The notes beneath the pieces are model-generated. The model did no database searches, was not told where the DNA came from, and saw only the letters and a program-made list of their open reading frames with translations. Positions 58,601 through 64,000 of a DNA stretch of 64,000 nucleotides are shown here, in pieces (positions within the stretch are counted from its first letter, which is position 1; each line of letters begins with the position of its first letter). The translations under genes and the position numbers were made by a program. Origin of the DNA: Ilyonectria destructans (Eukaryota > Ascomycota > Sordariomycetes > Hypocreales > Nectriaceae); NCBI GenBank assembly GCA_020740775.1, contig JAHEWK010000015.1, positions 310,001 to 374,000 on the forward strand, written 5' to 3'.

Positions 58601-60123
58601 CCGCCGTGTCGCCGGAGCAGAGCCGAGAGAAGGAGTTCATTGCTTTCTCTCCCCGCAAGGATTCACATGGAACCATTGGCACCTCGAGCTCGAGCTGCTC
58701 TGCAGTTCCTTCTTTCTCTGAGGCCACTGCCGTTATTCCCAACGCCAGTGATCCCCCCGCGGAAGATGAGGTTTGGGATGAGTACGATGACCTGCTTGGT
58801 GAGGACCAAGTCAATGGCCCTAAATCAGCATCGTCCTCGAAGGGCACCCCTTTCCACCTGGAGACGTATCATTCAAAGTTGGCCAAGGGAAAGCCTATGG
58901 AATCGCCGACAATTGTTTTTGACCCCCGCAAAGCCTCTACGCATTCTAGGGAAACTACTGGTTCAAGCACCTACAGTGGTGACATGACGGAGAGGATCCG
59001 AGCTGCGTTCCAACCTCACCCAAGCCCGTCCACCCCGTTTTCCGTTTCTGAATTCGTCGCTGGTTACCGCGGCCGGAACAACAGCGTGGAAGTGACCGAA
59101 GAGGCCAGCGAGTCACAGCGAAGTAGCCGGTCGTCTCGCAAAGACAGAAAATCGGACGCCAGCACCTCGTCCGATGACTCGTCTCCGCTTGCCCAGGTCA
59201 ACCTCCGTGTCGGCTCCATGACGGTCAGCAAGTGGCTTACGTTTGGACACGTGCTGTTCAGCGATGTTAGACATGAGCTGGTCCCGGTTGAAGGTTCTCT
59301 CAAACGGCATTCAATTCTTGTGATTGATGGCCTCGGCAATGATGACTGGTCATTCTACGCCGCAGAGACCTACCCGACCGCGACGTTCTTCAACCTGTCT
59401 CCTCGGGCTCCTCTGCCAGCCGAGCTCCAGAATTCTGCCTCAAGTTTCCCTCTCAGCCCTCCCAACCACCATCAGATTCAATACGTCTCCCACCTCGACA
59501 AGTTCCCCTTTGCCCCACAGAGTTTCACCGCAGTCGTCTACCGATTCCCGGTAGCGGCGCCGGAGTCATACTATCGCAACATCCTCACTGAGGCTCGTCG
59601 TGTGCTCAAGCCTGGAGGTTACATCGAGTTGTCGATTCTTGATGTTGATCTTAACAACATGGGTAACCGGGGACGCCGCGTTGTCCGACGCCTCAAGGAG
59701 AGGGTCAACGAGAAGACTCCAGACACCAACCTCGCCTCAACTGCTGACCTCATCGTTCGCCTTCTTGGCAAGGTGGGCTTTTCAACCATCAAGGCGGCCC
59801 GAGTTGGTGTTCCTGCGGCTACTTCTGTTACTCGCTCGGATAGTCGCAAGGCCAAGGACCCAGAGGAGAAGAAGAAAGACCAGCCTAGTCTGGCAGAAAT
59901 GATGAGCGACAACGGCCCATTAGCCGACGAAGGCATCACTAGGATGGTCGGCCGAGTCGGTCGATGGTGGTACACTCGCTGCTATGAGAATGCAGCAGAG
60001 AACCCATCCGGAAAGAGTATTTGGACCGACCGGGCGCTACTCTCGGAGTGTGAGGAGCTTGGAACGAGCTTGAAGTTGACGGTCTGTTGCGCTCGCGCTC
60101 CTGACCGCATCACCAGCTTCTAA
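55624..60123 (+). CDS. Large protein with C-terminal methyltransferase-like domain
   Basis: A single-exon gene of 1499 residues from the ATG at 55624; the frame opens slightly earlier but without ATG. Residues 1 to about 1190 are disordered, rich in Ser/Pro/Arg, with PPPPPP runs (about 357-367) and IPEIPEIPQP repeats (about 845-855). From about 1200 a folded domain begins: ILVIDGLGNDDWSFYAAETYP in the position of SAM motif I, then YVSHLDKFPFAPQSFTAVVY and EARRVLKPGGYIELS (about 1324-1338), the typical motifs of class I methyltransferases, to the C-terminus. Motif I lacks the usual DxGxGxG glycine pattern, so SAM binding may be altered or lost. The substrate is unknown. The disordered N-terminus resembles scaffold proteins rather than metabolic methyltransferases. 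Confidence 0.78.
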   Translation: MESVRSGSGLPTRPIEGTARTRRMGDPRNTLSPPRPLNLTRTGKESDIPRTIPKPSPSSGSRPASRVPQPSSRRPSIPQPTTRPTLNHQAQSWASSSTIASSRSSTKPRGGSGSSSSARSIDTTSKPAPNVLRRKKSSLSSGIGSPNNESPRTSSSSTRPRSRGPIDLAFGIHMDRSLTHSPAEIQVAEVVDMNKSGKSQVIYPELDRYRDVRRPSNSSETNLDVPFRIATHDLPPPTPASLLFSGTSGSPSTRFSESPGPGPYSRDTTPTSIASQSPSFVTSFRGNPVKGRLNSPSYTRPPVTRRRAGSIPNEVDCITADPHGLAAVRESLNSSSSNSTVRESDRTMKKEKAKRLPPPPPSPPPRKSSHQFSQGQNEFSPVKTVRKVSRPVMTSPSPERIMRPSPGQTHLSPKAGPPSRPSRDGTPDIHSQLFGPVPIIHSNLSTQSLPTERRGSDVGISSSLPRTSNQLSDSDRVASTSRLPIGGETASRSRNRLNVDQTKTSNTELPRLTRTPSPNVATSFSRFAFFGRKKAPTDGNQTEKKEKEKKKIVRKGPVAGTGHEGYGRIGGTRRRSGSISNIPRGSPGTQSSQDNATSSDPFLADRMNPVIIAGGAIVENRNASSELTRTDSYQSLTQDQPKQSSDSLSAPHQGPRNTLWPSPMSRTPNPAFGYRRPSDSSDSEGITMKSTLAFRRSVQRLRSSPDDPLRLPQPINTSETSNSPMTSFDMSVMSDESHFELQREISRDTKPVQPAPKKLTKRSRSPRKWNLFGRSQNNQNSKKNEPVAATVKVVEKKPVPFYAIMDSSEQEDSEPMDVQEVLRRAEVYGKSPSLSGTPDMTQSTPEIPEIPEIPQPSTRTPPQPEQPIRREVPKPTSRARPPLAQPVNKVRPAPQILLPPSTSTERSGRRSRLPQVGRIPKVVNRSDHLSPKSFSRPFRASLTLPPRASAVYDAESIAKGPSPPKPSTPMPELTMEGSTIESGTNISSHDSSSAVSPEQSREKEFIAFSPRKDSHGTIGTSSSSCSAVPSFSEATAVIPNASDPPAEDEVWDEYDDLLGEDQVNGPKSASSSKGTPFHLETYHSKLAKGKPMESPTIVFDPRKASTHSRETTGSSTYSGDMTERIRAAFQPHPSPSTPFSVSEFVAGYRGRNNSVEVTEEASESQRSSRSSRKDRKSDASTSSDDSSPLAQVNLRVGSMTVSKWLTFGHVLFSDVRHELVPVEGSLKRHSILVIDGLGNDDWSFYAAETYPTATFFNLSPRAPLPAELQNSASSFPLSPPNHHQIQYVSHLDKFPFAPQSFTAVVYRFPVAAPESYYRNILTEARRVLKPGGYIELSILDVDLNNMGNRGRRVVRRLKERVNEKTPDTNLASTADLIVRLLGKVGFSTIKAARVGVPAATSVTRSDSRKAKDPEEKKKDQPSLAEMMSDNGPLADEGITRMVGRVGRWWYTRCYENAAENPSGKSIWTDRALLSECEELGTSLKLTVCCARAPDRITSF

Positions 60124-61011
60124 GCCAATACGCGCAGTTCTTGCTCCTCAATCTCCCTTGTTACATTATATTTCCTATCCTGTTTCACCACCTTTATCAC
60201 CACCCTACCATTGGGAATGAACCCAAAGAAGCATCGACGGGAAGCATCCAAGATTGGAAGACACTATAAGGCGCGAGCCTAACAGCCGAAATCCCATCGG
60301 CATCTACAGCATTTTATACTCGACAGTCTCTAAAACGAGTTTGGCACGACACCCAACCCTTGACTGGGCCACCTGGGTGTCGACACGTACGCATCACATC
60401 ACATACCCATTTCGCAGGGTGCAGTTGTTTTTGTTTTCGATTTTTACTTTTCTTTTGCCGCTGGTCGGAGGGACCAGTCACTGGATGTATTGGTTTTGAC
60501 ATAATGAGCCTGGAAGCTTTTGGAATATACACAGGATACAGGCCGCGGATTTAATAGGAGCTCCGTCGGGGGAGCAATGCTGGTCATTGGACTTCTTGGT
60601 CTCGCCACAAGGATATTCAGAGCAGGTGGGAGATCGCTCAAGAGGAGTGCAGTGGTGGAGGTGATTCACGATCATGACGATAACAGGAGAACGATTTGAC
60701 ACGAAGGCACGGATATGTTAGCATGTGCATAGAGATACCCATTGGTGCTTTGGGAAGCGATACCGAATAGCAAGCGGCATTTGTTTGTTCCCTCATTCAG
60801 AATTGTCTCGTTTTAACGTGATGTCTATGGTTCTATTTGCTGTCTATAAATGGTGGTGATACAGTGCCCGGCCTGTTATGCACAAGTAGTTTACAAAGCA
60901 GCGCAAGGGCGTGATCGCCTGCACTAATAGCGATCTGCAGCAAGAACGCAGTGGCGTCTTCATAGACGCATTCTTAGGAGTTTGTGTTGGGCTTCAGATG
61001 AATCCTACGAT
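60124..61011. other. Intergenic between convergent genes
   Basis: An 888-bp region with 3' flanks of the large methyltransferase-like gene and the TRM61-like gene; T-rich near 60420-60465. No gene or repeat is supported. Confidence 0.6.
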
Positions 61012-62358
61012 TTAGATGTCCGGTATCGCCTGAGGTGTCACCTCCTCCTCGACAGGCTCGGCTTCCGGTGAAGCCTTGGCGTGGTACCGCCGCAGAAGAG
61101 CAACGAATCCACCACCAACAACTCGGTCGCCAACCTTGGGACGCATGACTTGGACCGGCTGGGCATCGGCCTCAGCCCCTCTCGGAATAACCGTTTTAAC
61201 ATCCCACTCCCGACCGCCGCCATTGTCTCGGACGCCATCGGCTGTTGTTGAGACGGGCAGCTCTATAACTCTCTCAAAACGCACAGGCTGGTCGGTGCGC
61301 TTCATCCAGGTCTGGAAGTCGCCAATCTGGCTAATGGAGGGCTTGAAGAGAATGAGGAGGCCATTGGGCTTGAGGGCTTGGATGACAGGGACGGCATTTT
61401 CATGAGCGGAGGGGAGGTCGAGGATGGCGTGGGAGAGGAAGGGCGTGCCACCAGACTGAGCGAGGCGCTCAGAGAGGTATTCGTCTATAGCGCCGACGTG
61501 GAAGTCGATGGTGGGGAAATACAGAGAGCGGCGGAACTGCCGAATCAGCTTGTGTGCGGCCCGCGAGTGCTTGGGATTGCGGTCGAGTGTGTGGAGGATG
61601 GCACGGCGGGATGCGCGGTAGCTGTCGAAAGCAGCCTGGTCCTCGGGGGTGAGGTCGAGCCCGAAATCGTGCGGCCGGTAGTGCGCTGTGCAGAGGGAGT
61701 TGCGAAGCGCTGGTGTAGTGGATGGATTGGCGGCGTGGAGAGCGCGGGCGATGTGGAGGGTCAAGCTGCCCATGCCAGTGCCAGCCTCGAAGATCTCGAA
61801 CGGCGGGGCATTGGAGTCTTCGCCGTCCTCTCCAGGGCGCGGCAGGTTCAGGTCCAGCAGTGAGACGATGGTGTTTGCATCATGGGGGTAGATCTACAGG
61901 TCCCGGGGCCGGGCCTCACGTCAGCACTTTGAGATTCGCAGCGAAAGATGTCGTCTTCCGAGATGGCAGGTGGTTGCGCACCGGCGTGGCCTGCCGCGCG
62001 CTGTTGAGGATGTAGGTCGCCATGGACGGCTCGTGCAGGACGACATCGCGGCCGGAGGAGTCGGGGACAACGTCGAGGAGACTGCGGCCGATGAGATCCG
62101 AGGCGTTGACAGAGGCGCCGTATGCGAGGCGGACGCGGGATTCGGGGCGGAGGGGCGCGGTGAGGTGCCAGCGGGGGAAGTTTGTGCCCTGTTGGCGGAG
62201 AAAGAGGACGTCGTTTTCTGGAGGTGTCGTTGTTAGACCCGGAATTGGACTTGGGTCGGGGAGAGCATGCCTTGAACGGTGTGACCGGAGGAATATTGGC
62301 GGCTCACTCGAAGAGGGGACAGGCGCCCGGGGGCGAGCGGCCGTGGCAGGAGGCGCAT
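61012..62358 (-). CDS. Mitochondrial TRM61-type tRNA (adenine-N1) methyltransferase
   Basis: Three exons, 62358-62286, 62217-61982 and 61893-61012, encode 396 residues; introns are 68 and 88 bp. The ATG at 62358 gives an Arg/Leu-rich, acid-free N-terminus (MRLLPRPLAPGRLSPLRVSR) like a mitochondrial presequence; an in-frame ATG at 62460 would add 34 residues. After the presequence comes the TRM61-like N-terminal domain, then YPHDANTIVSLLDL and SAM motif I FEAGTGMGSLTLHIARAL (about 131-148). The family methylates N1 of adenosine (position 58 and others) in tRNA. The late segment ILDLPSAHENAV matches the LDLPxP motif of motif IV. The first donor (GTCACA) is unusual but is the only one found that restores the frame. 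The C-terminus is a short acidic tail. Confidence 0.8.
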
Positions 62359-63363
62359 TGTGGGAGATTGAATTGTGATGCGGTGGGATGTTGGTGATGG
62401 AAATATTGGACTTGGTGGTTTGCGCCGGAGATATGTCGGGTAGAGCTTCTCAGAAGCCATGACACCGGGAAGAAGGAACAGGCAATGAACCCAATTCCAT
62501 TGTGCGAATCAGTTGAGAGAGCTAATTAACTCTACGGTGGGAGCAATTAACATATAAATAGTAGCATCGTGCGTGTGTTTTTGGTATTGATGATATTTCT
62601 TTCTAACTTGTCTCTGCATGCATGAGTGCCTGTCTGCCCGACGAGTGGTCCGTCCCCTCGTTGATCGCTCCTTCCCTCTCGTTCCGGCTTCCAGGATGCA
62701 TCCGTTGATATGGGGTATCGCCTTCCCTCTTTCCCCGAGGGAGAAAAAATCCAGACATCCTTCCTTGCGACCGCCTTTTCTCTTCTCCGTTTGCGCCTCT
62801 CTCTTGTGCTTGGCTCACTCACTCACTCACTCACTCACTCACTTAACTCAACCACCTACAACACCATCAACGACCACCATCTTTCTCTTTCCCCTTGCCA
62901 TCGTCTCGTCATCGTCATTATGCCGTCGCAATCCCACCACCCTTCCCACCCGAGAGGCAACGTTTCCTAATGTACATGGTATGCGCAAAATCACATAGCA
63001 AGAACGAAAAAAAAGACCAACCCGGCCATCCCTCTCCTCCCGTCCTGGCCACTTTGGCGCCCCCAAACGCCAGTCCACGAAGGAACCAAAAAAGAAAACA
63101 CGCAAAAAAAAAGAAGTATGCCATCCCAGACTCCGGGCTTGTGTGAGTGGGTGAAAAGCAAATCGATATACAAACAAAAACCGTGGGTGCGCGTTGCACC
63201 ATTTTGACGTCCGAGGATCGTTCAGTCGTGGACAGCGTCTGTCGTCCAAGCTCGTTGACGGCGTTGAATTTTGAATGGGCGAAGGCCTGCCCAAGAGAGT
63301 GCGGCAATCCAACCCCCAAGGTATCGGAAGAAACAGGCTCATGCGTTCCTCTTGAGATCCAGC
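62359..63363. other. Intergenic with (ACTC)n tract
   Basis: Promoter side of the TRM61-like gene on the left and 3' flank of the partial gene on the right. It contains an ACTC tetranucleotide repeat at about 62815-62842 in pyrimidine-rich DNA. No gene is supported. Confidence 0.55.
62815..62842. repeat. (ACTC)n microsatellite
   Basis: Seven tandem ACTC units, non-coding. Confidence 0.9.
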
Positions 63364-64000
63364 TCAGATAAAACTCCATTTTGAGCCTCCCATTTGCTGC
63401 TCCATCGCTGCCGCCCAAGAGTCTTGGGGCTCAAGAGCATGCTCCGTTGTATGGAAGTCCTCTTCGAAGTACGGCAGAATTCGCACACCTGCATGTTCTT
63501 GCATAAACTGCACCCCCTGGTCATATCGTCGTCGGCATCGTTTCGTCCACGGATCGACCTTGACTGGGCTGTGATAGCAATATACATTTGGACGGGAGTC
63601 GCGCACAGGGAAAACGAGCCCCATGTTGCGAATGTGGTTCCAGAGGTCGATGGCGGCTTGTTTCGTGCTATCCGAGTTTGGGCTTGCCGAGTGCATCATC
63701 TGAACAATGGCATGGCGAAGGACAAGGACATCGACACTATCCGTGCCAAGTCGATTCTCCATCTGCCGCTGCAGCAGTCGAAGTTCATTTACCAACTTCT
63801 CTAACCGCTCCGGGTTGACGTGGTTGTAGAAGGTGGCCAGATCAATCCATGTGCGTGCAACATATGGATGTCGCCGGCCGTAGATGGCTTCCAGCTCCTC
63901 GGCGATCGTGGGGATGCTGCCCCATAAGAGATCCGACAGCGTACCAGGACCATGCTTTTGCTGAACTTCATACAGACAGGTGAATATTTGCCGGAGAGGA
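63364..64000 (-). CDS. Partial gene, C-terminal part, unrecognised fungal protein
   Basis: An open frame on the minus strand runs from the window edge at 64000 to a TGA at 63366-63364, so the 5' end lies outside. The visible 211 residues are mostly helical, with leucine-rich segments (LSDLLWGSIPTIAEELEAIY and LEKLVNELRLLQRQMENRL) and a final acidic/aromatic tail. No catalytic motif is visible. The helical repeat pattern and phrases such as YGRRHPYVARTWIDLA recall the TPR-like C-terminal halves of fungal Clr5-domain proteins, a weak impression from memory. Amino-acid use and the long open frame support a real gene. Confidence 0.7.
   Translation of the reverse strand, partial: PLRQIFTCLYEVQQKHGPGTLSDLLWGSIPTIAEELEAIYGRRHPYVARTWIDLATFYNHVNPERLEKLVNELRLLQRQMENRLGTDSVDVLVLRHAIVQMMHSASPNSDSTKQAAIDLWNHIRNMGLVFPVRDSRPNVYCYHSPVKVDPWTKRCRRRYDQGVQFMQEHAGVRILPYFEEDFHTTEHALEPQDSWAAAMEQQMGGSKWSFI

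Overview
The window looks like nuclear DNA of a filamentous ascomycete (Pezizomycotina, probably Sordariomycetes, perhaps Hypocreales). The reasons are short spliceosomal introns of about 47-90 bp with GT-AG ends and CTAAC-like branch points, long single-exon genes for disordered proteins, a Zn2Cys6 regulator with a fungal-specific domain, and an NLR-like gene of fungal type. The lineage is inferred from gene content, not from a marker gene. Exon joins were worked out by hand, by frame continuity and splice sites.

Layout. 0.7-2.6 kb: a polyQ-containing disordered protein (-). 2.6-9.65 kb: a gene-free, fairly GC-rich stretch. 9.65-10.57 kb: an endonuclease/exonuclease/phosphatase-fold hydrolase (-). 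10.6-15.8 kb: a second gene-poor stretch. 15.8-16.5 kb: an acidic/basic low-complexity protein (+).

17.0-25.7 kb: a compact metabolic cluster with its own regulator: CMD-family protein (-), Zn2Cys6 transcription factor (-), acetoin/diacetyl-reductase-like SDR (+), type I Baeyer-Villiger monooxygenase (-) and quinone-oxidoreductase-type MDR (+). Its three promoter-containing intergenic regions share an identical 12-base CGG direct repeat (CCGAGTGCCGAG or its complement). Two of them also share a 9-mer, CTTCGGTAT. This is the best-supported candidate for a co-regulated and perhaps undescribed pathway.

27.9-33.8 kb: a 1961-residue RhoGEF-like (DH/PH) protein (+). 35.0-40.6 kb: two same-strand genes, a gasdermin-like protein followed by an NLR-like protein (alpha/beta hydrolase, P-loop NTPase, TPRs). 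Together they look like a regulated cell-death module with a lipase-like hydrolase where the described pairs carry a protease. 41.3-43.2 kb: a Dcr2-like metallophosphatase (-). 44.5-44.9 kb: a MITE with perfect 22-bp terminal inverted repeats. 45.6-46.9 kb: an M20 amidohydrolase (-). 47.9-48.8 kb: a Tho1-like SAP-domain RNA-binding protein (+). 48.8-55.6 kb: a third gene-poor stretch. 55.6-60.1 kb: a 1499-residue protein with a C-terminal methyltransferase-like domain (+). 61.0-62.4 kb: a mitochondrial TRM61-type tRNA methyltransferase (-). 63.36 kb to the window edge: the 3' part of an unrecognised gene (-).
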